The translations under genes were made by a program, and so were the position numbers. The notes beneath the pieces were generated by a model that saw nothing but the letters and a program-made list of their open reading frames with translations, was not told the DNA's origin and made no database searches. From the NCBI GenBank assembly GCA_963640555.1, contig CAVHZB010000044.1, forward strand, positions 1-18,112: a stretch of 18,112 bases of DNA, read 5' to 3'. Source of the stretch: F23-B02 sp963640555. Its GTDB lineage: Bacteria > Bacillota > Clostridia > Oscillospirales > Oscillospiraceae. Positions 7,639 through 15,242 of this stretch are shown in pieces; position 1 is the first letter of the stretch; each line of letters opens with the position of its first letter.

Positions 7639-10218
7639 ATGGATGAAAAACGAATAAGCACCGGAATTGACGGTCTCGACGAAGCCGTGGACTTCCTGCG
7701 TCCGGGTGACACGGTGGTATGGCAATGCGAGCACATAAGCGATTACATGTTCGTTGCCACCCGCTTTGTTACGAACATTGCCCGCCAGGGCAAGCGCATC
7801 GTGTATCTGCGGTTCGGCGACCATGACGAAATAATGGACACCGAGGCGCTCAGCGAGGGCGGTGCAAACGCCGAGGAATATCTGCTCGATCCGAGAGTAG
7901 GCTTTGAGACCTTCGCCGTGCAGGTGCACAGGATAATCGACAAGGAGCCGATGGGCACCTTCTTTGTTTTCGACTGTCTGTCGGATCTGCAGAAATACTG
8001 GTTTTCCGATCTCATGATCGCAAACTTCTTTCTCCTGATAAACCCGTTTCTTATCCGCAGGCAGGCAATAGCGTATCAGCCCATAGATTATGAAAAGCAC
8101 ACCTATGAGACCATTTCGCGCATCCGCCGCGAGGCTCCGCTGCTGATGAATATCCGCACGATCGACGGCAGCGTTTACATTCACCCCGTCAAGCTGCGCG
8201 GCAGGCGCACCGCGAATACATACTTCCCTCTGAAGATAACCGGAACGCGCTGCCGCACGCTCACCTCCAGCGCCGATAACTACGCCATATTTGAGCGCTT
8301 CACGCAGACCGGCGAACGCCGCGACTGCTGGAACAGCATGTTCGACGCCATAGGTCCGGACTCCCCTGAGCCCACCGATCCGGCGGGACTGGAGCTCAAG
8401 GACAACATCATGCGCTGTCTTTTGGGCAGCGAGCCTACAAGGCTTGAGCTGTGCCGCAAATATTTCAGCATGAAGGATCTCATGTACATAAAAAACCGCG
8501 AGATCGGCACCGGCTGCATCGGCGGCAAGGCCGCGGGCATGCTGCTTGCGCGAAACATCCTGCGCGACGAGGCGCCGGAGCTGTATAATGCGCGCATCGA
8601 GCCGCATGACTCATACTACATCGGAGCTGATGTATTCTACACCTATGCCGTTCAGAGCGGCATGTGGACGCAGCGCGTGCGTATGGTAAACGCGCCGGAC
8701 TATCTCGAGTGCGCACCCGAGATACGCCAGCTGCTTTTAAACGGCACATTTATGCCGAGTGTTAAGGAGCAGTTTCTGTCAATGCTTGAATACTTCGGTC
8801 AGTCGCCTATAATCGTGCGCTCAAGCTCCATTCTCGAGGACGGCTTCGGCAATGCCTTTGCCGGAAAGTACGAGAGCGTTTTCTGCCCCAATCAGGGCAG
8901 TCTTGCAGAGCGCTACGAGGTGTTTGAGCAGGCCGTAAAGCAGGTGTACGCCAGCACCGTAAACCCCGATGCGATACGCTACCGCGCCGACCGCAACCTG
9001 CTTGACCGCGATGAGCAGATGGCGCTGCTGGTCATGCGCGTGTGCGGCGATGTGCACGGAAGGTACTATTATCCGCACATTGCCGGTGTCGGCCACTCCA
9101 AGAACCTGTATCTTAACAAGCAGAACTCCTCGACCGAAAACAAGGGCATGCTCAGGCTCGTTTTCGGCATGGGTACCCGTGCGGTCGACCGCGAGGCGGA
9201 CGACTATGCAAGGCTGCTTAGCATGGATAACCCCAAGGCTCCGCCCATGGTGGCATACGGCGACGAGTATAAGTACTCTCAGCACAAGATGGATGTCATA
9301 GACCTTGACCGCAATGATTTTACGACGATAAATGTCGACGGTATCAGCAAGTCCGATCTCAAGACCGATGCGGGGCTTTTCATGGAGCCCGATTATCCCA
9401 CGGCCGCCCGCTTCCGCGAAATGGGGATCACCGGCTGCGATGTGCCCGACATTCTCAATTTCCGGAAGCTCCTCGGCAGCACCGACTTCACCGATGTTAT
9501 GACCGAAACGATGCGCCTGCTCGAGGAAAAATACGCCTACCCCGTGGACATAGAGTATGCCTGCAATTTTGACTCCGACGGAAACTACCGCGTAAATCTG
9601 CTTCAGTGCCGCCCGCTCCAGACGCGCGGCATCGGCAATGCCGGAGTAATGCCTAAGGTACGGCAGAAATATTTCCGCACCGAGGGCAATTTCATGGGCG
9701 GGAATGTGTGCCTGCCGATAAGATACGCGGTAATGGTAAAGGTCGAGCCGTATCTTGCGCTGCCTGAGCAGCGAAAATATCAGGTCGCACGCAGCCTCGG
9801 TCAGTTAAACTCCCTGCTGCGTGATACCGGAACGATACTGCTCGGTCCCGGCCGCTGGGGCACAACGACTCCGAGCCTCGGCGTTCCGGTGCATTTTATG
9901 GAGATAAATCACTTTGACTGTATGGCGGAGCTGGCATATTCCTCTCACGGTCTGCGTCCGGAGCTCAGTTACGGCAGCCACTTCTTCCAGGATCTCGTTG
10001 AGGCGGGCACCTTCTATGTCGCCCTCTATCCCGGCGAGGGCGGCTGTACATTCGATCAGTCGCTGTTTGACGGCTGCGAGAATGTCTACGGCAAGCTCAC
10101 CGGCGCCGATGCCAACGATATGATGTCCGAGGTCATCAGTGTTTACGACCTCGGTGAAAACGGTGCGATACTATATTCCGAGGTCGAGAGTCAGGAATGC
10201 TTCCTGGCACAGCTCTAA
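7639..10218 (+). CDS. KaiC/RecA-like plus PPDK N-terminal (PEP/pyruvate-binding) hybrid protein
   Basis: An 859-residue cytoplasmic protein of uncertain function. Residues about 4-180 look KaiC/RecA-like: STGIDGLDEAV matches the KaiC start and FFVFDCLSD looks like a Walker B strand, but the Walker A loop is missing (QCEHISDYM at that place). Residues about 290-665 match the PPDK/PEP-synthase nucleotide-binding domain: GGKAAGMLLA (295-304), IVRSSSILEDGFGNAFAGKYESV with R394, and the closing LLQCRPLQTRG (R658). A C-terminal module of about 190 residues follows, with LGPGRWGTTTPSLGVPV (735-751) and SYGSHFFQDLVEA. The swivelling phospho-His domain and PEP/pyruvate barrel are absent, so a full dikinase reaction is not expected. 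The start is 7639, seven bases after GAGGAGG; the ATG at 7615 precedes that site. Usually annotated as a PEP/pyruvate-binding protein; an ATP-dependent regulator or ligase role is only a guess. Confidence 0.85.
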   Translation: MDEKRISTGIDGLDEAVDFLRPGDTVVWQCEHISDYMFVATRFVTNIARQGKRIVYLRFGDHDEIMDTEALSEGGANAEEYLLDPRVGFETFAVQVHRIIDKEPMGTFFVFDCLSDLQKYWFSDLMIANFFLLINPFLIRRQAIAYQPIDYEKHTYETISRIRREAPLLMNIRTIDGSVYIHPVKLRGRRTANTYFPLKITGTRCRTLTSSADNYAIFERFTQTGERRDCWNSMFDAIGPDSPEPTDPAGLELKDNIMRCLLGSEPTRLELCRKYFSMKDLMYIKNREIGTGCIGGKAAGMLLARNILRDEAPELYNARIEPHDSYYIGADVFYTYAVQSGMWTQRVRMVNAPDYLECAPEIRQLLLNGTFMPSVKEQFLSMLEYFGQSPIIVRSSSILEDGFGNAFAGKYESVFCPNQGSLAERYEVFEQAVKQVYASTVNPDAIRYRADRNLLDRDEQMALLVMRVCGDVHGRYYYPHIAGVGHSKNLYLNKQNSSTENKGMLRLVFGMGTRAVDREADDYARLLSMDNPKAPPMVAYGDEYKYSQHKMDVIDLDRNDFTTINVDGISKSDLKTDAGLFMEPDYPTAARFREMGITGCDVPDILNFRKLLGSTDFTDVMTETMRLLEEKYAYPVDIEYACNFDSDGNYRVNLLQCRPLQTRGIGNAGVMPKVRQKYFRTEGNFMGGNVCLPIRYAVMVKVEPYLALPEQRKYQVARSLGQLNSLLRDTGTILLGPGRWGTTTPSLGVPVHFMEINHFDCMAELAYSSHGLRPELSYGSHFFQDLVEAGTFYVALYPGEGGCTFDQSLFDGCENVYGKLTGADANDMMSEVISVYDLGENGAILYSEVESQECFLAQL

Positions 10219-10286
10219 CAGGCAAAAGGCTGCACGGCTCGTCACGCAGCACCCGTCCTCACCCGGCAGCACTGCGGCAGATATGA

Positions 10287-10326
10287 AATACGGTGAAGCC
10301 CTCCGAGCATGGGGCTTCACCGTATT
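10287..10326 (+). terminator. Large stem between convergent genes, probable bidirectional terminator
   Basis: A perfect 15-bp inverted repeat (10287-10301 with 10312-10326) and a 10-base loop lie between two convergent genes. Neither side has a proper T run, so it is atypical; it could act as an RNA 3'-end protector rather than a true intrinsic terminator. A weaker GCTGC/GCAGC pair lies upstream near 10230-10255. Confidence 0.6.
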
Positions 10327-10345
10327 CTGATAATTCCGCTTTATA

Positions 10346-11224
10346 TTATTCGTAATCGACCGGAGTTGAGAAGGGCTGCTCAAGGCATTCCGGGTGCTCA
10401 AGGATGTATTTGAGCAGCTTGACGCTCTTGGAGTAATAATAGCCGTCGGCAATGCGCTCGTCGATGGTAAGACCGAGGTCAACGCTGTTGCGGTATTCCT
10501 CAGTGCCGTCGGCATTGCGGAAAATGCGTTCTTTCATTTCGCCGACAACGGCAAAGATGGAGGTAGTGCCCCAGTTGGTCAGGTGATGGTAGCCGCTTTT
10601 GAGCTTTATCGAGCCGAGATTGGAGAGAATGACCGAGGCGTAGTACGGGTCTGCCTCGATGAGGGAGGCGGGCACCATGCCGTGACGGTCAAGCTGACGC
10701 AGCAGCCAGATCATGAATTTCACAAGGAATCTCGGAATGGTAGTAAAGAAATCGAGCGTATTTGCGGTGCCGTTTGCCGAGCCGCTGCCCTTTTCACGCT
10801 TTATCTGCCGGTACAGCTCGTCGTGCAGAGAATCGAGCGTTGAATCCTCGGTGGCATAAATAAACGCCATGCCCTCCTCGGAGGTGTCGTTGAACTGCTT
10901 TTTCACGACAAAGGATGCGCTGTAGCTATTGCGCTGGTAAAGGTTTTTGTTTGCGATGAAGCGGTTGAGCTTCGGGCGCAGGATGATGGTCTTGAGTATT
11001 CCGGCAACTATGAGATGAAACAGCGTATATTTAAACTCGGGATCTTCGGAATTGCGCTTTTTGATATATGCATCTATATTCGTAAGGTCGATGCGCTCGG
11101 AGATGAATGCCTCGTTATCGCAGCGGCCGGGATATACCATCGGCATGATGAGATGCATACCGTCGATATCTCGCAGAAGCTTTCCGTCGCGGCGGTCACC
11201 GAAGCGTCTTTTTTCAGTACTCAT
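10346..11224 (-). CDS. Stand-alone 2-oxoacid dehydrogenase acyltransferase (E2/CAT-fold) protein, catalytic His replaced
   Basis: A 292-residue protein resembling the C-terminal catalytic domain of E2 acyltransferases (chloramphenicol acetyltransferase fold), without the lipoyl and peripheral-subunit-binding domains. The SNLGSIKLKSGYHHL (201-215) and WGTTSIFAVVG (218-228) stretches match the E2 core strands. The family motif DHRxxDG appears as DERIADG (255-261), so the catalytic His is Glu256, while the second Asp-Gly is kept. It may therefore be catalytically altered or a binding/structural protein. No E1, E3 or lipoate genes are nearby. GGAGGAG lies ten bases before ATG. It has its own promoter (11284-11311) and faces the KaiC/PPDK hybrid gene tail to tail. 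Confidence 0.85.
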   Translation of the reverse strand: MSTEKRRFGDRRDGKLLRDIDGMHLIMPMVYPGRCDNEAFISERIDLTNIDAYIKKRNSEDPEFKYTLFHLIVAGILKTIILRPKLNRFIANKNLYQRNSYSASFVVKKQFNDTSEEGMAFIYATEDSTLDSLHDELYRQIKREKGSGSANGTANTLDFFTTIPRFLVKFMIWLLRQLDRHGMVPASLIEADPYYASVILSNLGSIKLKSGYHHLTNWGTTSIFAVVGEMKERIFRNADGTEEYRNSVDLGLTIDERIADGYYYSKSVKLLKYILEHPECLEQPFSTPVDYE

Positions 11225-11283
11225 GTTCTTCTCCTCCTTATTGATACTTAAAAATTTTTAATAATTTTGTCGATAACATGGCA

Positions 11284-11311
11284 ATTCTATCACATAGTTT
11301 TAATAAGTCAA
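11284..11311 (-). promoter_or_regulatory. Sigma-A-like promoter for the E2-fold gene
   Basis: On the minus strand there is a -35 TTGACT (11311-11306), a 16-base spacer and a -10 TAGAAT (11289-11284), each one mismatch from consensus. The leader to ATG at 11224 is about 53 nt and AT-rich. Confidence 0.6.
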
Positions 11312-11333
11312 GAAATATTACCTCCGTTATTGC

Positions 11334-11362
11334 TTGACAAGTACACTCCGGTGTACTAAATT
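11334..11362 (+). promoter_or_regulatory. mntP promoter with a dyad operator in the spacer
   Basis: A perfect -35 TTGACA (11334-11339), a 17-base spacer and a -10 TAAATT (11357-11362). The spacer is filled by a 7-bp inverted repeat AGTACAC (11340-11346) / GTGTACT (11351-11357) around TCCG, placed to bind a dimeric regulator (TetR- or MerR-like by position). It does not look like the MntR site I know. The leader to the GTG start is only about 25 nt, leaving no room for a yybP-ykoY manganese riboswitch. Confidence 0.65.
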
Positions 11363-11393
11363 TAACCTTATTACTAAAGTGGATGGTGAAAAA

Positions 11394-11960
11394 GTGAGTT
11401 TTTTTGATATTTTCCTTATTGCGGTCGCACTGAGCATGGATGCCTTCGCCGTTTCCATCTGCAAGGGACTGTCGGTCGAAAAGGTAAGCGCCAAGCATAT
11501 GCTCACAGTAGGTGTTTATTTCGGCGGCTTTCAGGCGCTTATGCCGGCACTGGGCTTTCTGCTCGGCTTTAAATTCGAAAGCTTCATAACCAGCATCGAC
11601 CACTGGATAGCGTTCGTGCTTCTGGCGCTTATAGGCGGAAACATGATAAAAGAAGCGCTCGGCAAGGACGAGGAGCATGTGGATGACAGCTTTTCGTTCA
11701 AAACGATGCTTCCGCTTGCCATTGCAACGAGCATCGACGCGCTCGCGGTCGGCATAAGCTTTGCATTTTTGGGCGTTGACATCGTAACGGCGGCGCTGCT
11801 TATCGGGGTCACGACCTTTGTTCTGTCGGGCGTGGGCATCATTGTAGGAAATGTTTTCGGGGCAAAATATAAGTCCAGGGCAGAGCTTGCCGGAGGCATA
11901 GTGCTCATACTCATAGGACTTAAGATACTGCTTGAGCATCTGGGAGTTATAAGCTTTTAA
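11394..11960 (+). CDS. mntP: Manganese efflux pump MntP
   Basis: A 188-residue membrane protein with six predicted helices, the same length as E. coli MntP. It exports Mn(II) across the cytoplasmic membrane. The two internal-repeat signatures are present: LSMDAFAVS with D16 and TSIDALAVG with D115, the membrane acidic residues expected to bind metal. A hydrophilic loop EALGKDEEHVDDSF (about 87-100) separates the halves. I start at GTG 11394, four to five bases after a GGTGA site and at the usual family N-terminus (SFFDIFLIAVALSMDAF). The longer reading from 11334 begins inside the -35 box and cannot be right; another GTG at 11379 is possible. The stop overlaps the start of the next gene (TAATG), so the two are likely translationally coupled. 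Confidence 0.93.
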   Translation: MSFFDIFLIAVALSMDAFAVSICKGLSVEKVSAKHMLTVGVYFGGFQALMPALGFLLGFKFESFITSIDHWIAFVLLALIGGNMIKEALGKDEEHVDDSFSFKTMLPLAIATSIDALAVGISFAFLGVDIVTAALLIGVTTFVLSGVGIIVGNVFGAKYKSRAELAGGIVLILIGLKILLEHLGVISF

Positions 11961-12601
11961 TGATGAGAAAATTTGCAAGATATCTGCCGATCGTCATAAT
12001 GCTGCTGACTGCGGCAGCGGTCGGAATACTCATCGCCGCCGGCATTTTGAAGGTCGACGAGCTTATCGCCGCCGTTGACGATAACAGGCCTCTGGCGGCG
12101 CTGGTCATACTTGCCCTTTTTGCGTTCAAGGGCTGCTCGTTTATACCCTACGGCGTCATATCCGTCGGCTGCGCGCTGATATTTGAAATGCCGCTTGCGA
12201 TCGCCATAAACACCGTGGGCACGGTTCTGTGCATATCGGTATCGTACCTCATCGGACGGTTTTCCAAGGAGCTGACCTTCGACGGGATGATGGAAAAATA
12301 CCCGAAATTCAAAAGGTATTTCCATAACGCCTCGCAGAGCAGCTTTACCTTCTGCTTTGTCGTTCACACGCTGCATCTGTCCACCGAGGTGCAGGGGGTC
12401 GTGTTCGGGCTCCTGCGCACGCCGTACCTTGCGTATATCGCCGGCTCAACGCTGGCACTGCTGCCGAGCATGCTGTGGTACACGGTGCTCGGAGGCGAAT
12501 TTGACCTTAAAAACCCTCTGCTGTGGGCATTCCTCGGAGTCGACCTCCTTGTGATGGCAATAGGCTTTATTTACGCAAAGAAAAACATAATAGACAAGTA
12601 A
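11960..12601 (+). CDS. TVP38/TMEM64 (VTT, DedA-related) family membrane protein
   Basis: A 213-residue integral membrane protein with hydrophobic segments at about 9-28, 46-65, 78-98 (containing the VTT/SNARE-associated core, ending in SYLIGRFSKE), 150-172 and 186-205. Bacterial members of this group are implicated in lipid scrambling or undecaprenyl-phosphate recycling and membrane homeostasis; the role of this member is unknown. Its start overlaps the mntP stop by one base, with GGGAG about 13 bases before; a second ATG follows immediately at 11963. Shared transcription with mntP suggests a common stress or metal response, but that is inference. The transcript ends at the terminator at 12600-12628. 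Confidence 0.85.
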   Translation: MMRKFARYLPIVIMLLTAAAVGILIAAGILKVDELIAAVDDNRPLAALVILALFAFKGCSFIPYGVISVGCALIFEMPLAIAINTVGTVLCISVSYLIGRFSKELTFDGMMEKYPKFKRYFHNASQSSFTFCFVVHTLHLSTEVQGVVFGLLRTPYLAYIAGSTLALLPSMLWYTVLGGEFDLKNPLLWAFLGVDLLVMAIGFIYAKKNIIDK

Positions 12602-12628
12602 AAAACACCGTCACTGACGGTGTTTTTT
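12600..12628 (+). terminator. Bidirectional terminator after the mntP unit
   Basis: A stem of A-run plus CACCGTC (12600-12612), loop ACT, then GACGGTG plus T-run (12616-12628). It has A tracts on the left and T tracts on the right, so it can serve both the plus-strand unit and the convergent minus-strand FHA gene, whose stop is at 12634. Confidence 0.9.
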
Positions 12629-12633
12629 CAGCT

Positions 12634-12975
12634 TCAAAAAAGCATATCGCTTGAGAAAATTATATCCACTCCGCCCATGGTGACGACATCTCCGGAGAAT
12701 ATGCGTTCCTTGCGGGTTATCCTCTTTCCGTTGAGATATGTACCGTTTGTCGAGCCGAGGTCCTGAATATAATAGTGATTATCGCACAGCTCTATCTGGA
12801 AGTGGCGGCGGGATGCCTTGGGCGCTGCGTAGACAAAGTCGCAGTCCTCGCTCCTGCCGAACACCCAAACGGTTTTGCCGCTGGCGGGAGCGGCAGTCGT
12901 GCCGTTAACGGTCGTATCGCCATAGTTATTCAAAAAATCGAAAAGTCCTTTGAATTTGTCTGCTGCCAAGCTCAT
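12634..12975 (-). CDS. Small FHA domain protein
   Basis: A 113-residue cytoplasmic protein that is mostly one forkhead-associated domain, which binds phosphothreonine peptides. Motifs are GRSEDCDF (40-47), SRRHF (55-59) and STNGTYLNG (75-83), the conserved phosphopeptide-contacting loops. A Thr/Asn/Ala-rich N-terminal arm (about 15-33) could carry a phospho-acceptor site for intramolecular binding, as in GarA/OdhI-type proteins; that is speculation. The start is uncertain: GGAGG lies only two bases before ATG 12975 but eight before an in-frame TTG at 12969, which would give 111 residues. No Ser/Thr kinase or phosphatase gene is visible in this window, so its partner must be elsewhere. Confidence 0.9.
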   Translation of the reverse strand: MSLAADKFKGLFDFLNNYGDTTVNGTTAAPASGKTVWVFGRSEDCDFVYAAPKASRRHFQIELCDNHYYIQDLGSTNGTYLNGKRITRKERIFSGDVVTMGGVDIIFSSDMLF

Positions 12976-12988
12976 CCCCTCCGCCTAC

Positions 12989-13016
12989 AGTATATCATAA
13001 GCTGAAAATTAAGCAA
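12989..13016 (-). promoter_or_regulatory. Candidate promoter for the FHA gene
   Basis: On the minus strand there is TTGCTT (13016-13011), a 16-base spacer and TATACT (12994-12989). The -10 is good and the -35 weak. Transcription would start about 7-10 bases before the ATG, so the leader is barely longer than the ribosome binding site. Confidence 0.4.
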
Positions 13017-13038
13017 GAGCAAAAGGCAGGCCGAGGCG

Positions 13039-13067
13039 GTTGAAAAAACACATGATTTAGGTTATTA
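13039..13067 (+). promoter_or_regulatory. Sigma-A-like promoter of the MMPL/lipoprotein operon
   Basis: TTGAAA (13039-13044), a 17-base spacer and TATTAT (13062-13067), each one mismatch from consensus. The leader of about 95 nt contains a small GGAGT/ACTCC hairpin near 13111-13126 but no recognisable riboswitch. Confidence 0.6.
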
Positions 13068-13169
13068 TTAAGGACGATAACGCAGAGAAAGGGCAAAAAT
13101 CTTGGCTGAGGCGGAGTTCGGATACTCCCCTTATGCTTAAGCCTAAACCAAACGAAAGAGGCAAGACAT

Positions 13170-15242
13170 TTGAGAAAGATAGCATTATGGGAGGCAAAGC
13201 ACCCGAAAACGGTACTTACGGCGGCGCTTCTGCTGCTCATACCTGCACTTTTGGGCTTTTTGGGCACCAAGGTCAATTACGACATTTTGTCCTACCTGCC
13301 GGACGATCTTGAAGCGGTGCAGGGCGAGCAGGTGCTCGATGAGACCTTCAACACTGCCGGTATATCCATCGTCATAACCGAAAATATGCAGCCCAAGGAA
13401 ACACTTGCTCTGAAAAACGAAATACTCGCGGTAGACGGTGTGTCGTCGGTCATATGGGTCGACACCATTGCCGACATAGGCGTTCCCGCCGACATACTGC
13501 CGGACACGCTCAGGGATATATTCTACAGCCGCGACGGCAGTCAGACCATGATGCTCGTGCGTTATGACAATAACGGCTCAGAAAACAGTCAGCTCGAGGC
13601 AATAGCACAGATAAAGGAGCTTTTGGGCAAAAACCGCTTCATGAGCGGGCTCTCCGTCGTCGTTGATGACACGCGGGAGATAGCGCAGACTCAGGCGCCG
13701 CTGTACATAACGGTCGCCGTAGTGCTTGCACTCATCGTTATGAGCGCTCTCATGGAATCGTGGTTCCAGCCGCTTATAGTCCTGTTCTCGCTGGGACTTG
13801 CGGTGCTGTACAACATGGGCACAAACATTTTTATGGGGCAGATCTCGTTTATAACCCAGTGTGTTGCGGCGGTGCTCCAGCTCGGAGTTACAATGGACTA
13901 TTCCATATTCCTCATCGACCGCTATGCAGAGGAAAAGCTGCGGTTTGAAACCCGTGAGGAGGCAATGGCGGAGGCGGTCGCAAACTCGTTCACGGCGCTC
14001 ATGGGAAGCTCGCTCACTACCGTTTTCGGATTTCTTGCCCTGTGCTTTATGAAGCTCGGGCTCGGGTTCGATATCGGCTTTGTAATGGCAAAGGGCGTTG
14101 TGTTCGGCATTCTGACGGTCATATTCGTTCTGCCGTCGGTCGTGCTGATCTTTGAAAAGCAGATAATAAAATACCGCCACCGCAATTTTGTTCCGAACTT
14201 TGAAAAGCTCAACAGGTTCAGCATAAAGCACAAAAAGGCGTTCGCACTGGCATTTCTGCTCATGCTCGCTCCGGCGTATCTTATCCAGAAGGACATTCAG
14301 CTTTACTACAGCATGGACAAGGCCCTGCCGTCGTACCTGACCTCGATGGAGGGACTCAGCAAGCTCAAAAACGATTTCGGAATGGCGTGCACGCAGTTTG
14401 TCATAATAGATGATTCCCTGCCCGCGGAAAAGCTCATTGAAATGGAGCAGAGGATACAGTCGCTCGACGGTGTGTCCTCACTTCTGGCGTATAACTCCGT
14501 TATCGGCTCGGCGATACCGGACGATATACTGCCGGACGACATTCTGTCGCTGTGCAAGCAGGACGGCAAGCAGCTTATGATGATAAATTCCGAGTACGGA
14601 GCCGCAACGGATGAGCTCACCGTGCAGCTGAGTGAGCTCGACGGTATCGTCAAGTCCTACGACCCTGAGGCGTATATAACCGGCGAGGGCGCTATAACTC
14701 AGGGGCTTATAGACACGACAGACCGTGACTTTGCTGTGACCTCGATACTGTCGATAGCTGCGATATTCATTCTCATCGCAATATGCTTCAAGTCGCCCAC
14801 GCTGCCTGTGATACTGGTTTTGTCGATAGAGCTTGCAATATGGATAAACCTTTCCATAACCGTTCTCGGCGGCACGGTAGCATCGTTTGTCGATCCCACG
14901 GTGGTAAACTGTGTTCAGCTCGGCGCGACCGTGGATTACGCCATACTGCTTACAACACGCTTTCGTGAGGAGCTGCAGCGGCTGCCGCGCGACGAGGCGA
15001 TGCTCAGAGCCGTTTCCGCTGCACAGCAGTCGATATTCCAGAGTGCCGGCGTGTTCTTCGCTGCGACCTTCGGAGTTTACCTTGTGTGCGATATCTATAT
15101 AGTCCGCGGAATGTGCGCACTGCTTGCACGCGGCGCCATCATAAGCGAGATCGTTATAGTCCTGCTGCTTTCGCCGATACTGTGCGTGTGCGAGGGCTTC
15201 ATTGCAAAAACTACCCCCGGATGGAGGCTTAAAAAGACATGA
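13170..15242 (+). CDS. MMPL/RND-family membrane transporter
   Basis: A 690-residue proton-driven transporter of the RND superfamily, MMPL type. It has two similar halves, each with one membrane helix (about 14-32 and 355-372), an extracytoplasmic domain, and a five-helix bundle. The proton-relay Asp-Tyr pairs are present in both halves: GVTMDYSIFL (D243-Y244) and GATVDYAILL (D589-Y590), matching the paired sites of mycobacterial MmpL proteins. The extracytoplasmic domains are small, as in Gram-positive members that export lipids or hydrophobic compounds; the substrate here is unknown. The start is TTG at 13170, eight bases after AGAGG; no in-frame ATG is better placed. The downstream lipoprotein gene overlaps its stop by four bases (ATGA), indicating coupled expression and probably a shared complex. 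Confidence 0.9.
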   Translation: MRKIALWEAKHPKTVLTAALLLLIPALLGFLGTKVNYDILSYLPDDLEAVQGEQVLDETFNTAGISIVITENMQPKETLALKNEILAVDGVSSVIWVDTIADIGVPADILPDTLRDIFYSRDGSQTMMLVRYDNNGSENSQLEAIAQIKELLGKNRFMSGLSVVVDDTREIAQTQAPLYITVAVVLALIVMSALMESWFQPLIVLFSLGLAVLYNMGTNIFMGQISFITQCVAAVLQLGVTMDYSIFLIDRYAEEKLRFETREEAMAEAVANSFTALMGSSLTTVFGFLALCFMKLGLGFDIGFVMAKGVVFGILTVIFVLPSVVLIFEKQIIKYRHRNFVPNFEKLNRFSIKHKKAFALAFLLMLAPAYLIQKDIQLYYSMDKALPSYLTSMEGLSKLKNDFGMACTQFVIIDDSLPAEKLIEMEQRIQSLDGVSSLLAYNSVIGSAIPDDILPDDILSLCKQDGKQLMMINSEYGAATDELTVQLSELDGIVKSYDPEAYITGEGAITQGLIDTTDRDFAVTSILSIAAIFILIAICFKSPTLPVILVLSIELAIWINLSITVLGGTVASFVDPTVVNCVQLGATVDYAILLTTRFREELQRLPRDEAMLRAVSAAQQSIFQSAGVFFAATFGVYLVCDIYIVRGMCALLARGAIISEIVIVLLLSPILCVCEGFIAKTTPGWRLKKT

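Noticed and set aside
7621..8607. 328-codon minus-strand open frame inside the PPDK-like hybrid gene
   Set aside because: It is antisense to a conserved reading frame with no ribosome binding site or recognisable domain.
11334..11393. 20-residue N-terminal extension of MntP
   Set aside because: It begins in the -35 hexamer and crosses the operator; the GTG start at 11394 gives the normal 188-residue length.
13068..13169. Possible riboswitch in the leader of the MMPL operon
   Set aside because: Only one 5-bp hairpin is visible, with no terminator or known aptamer pattern.
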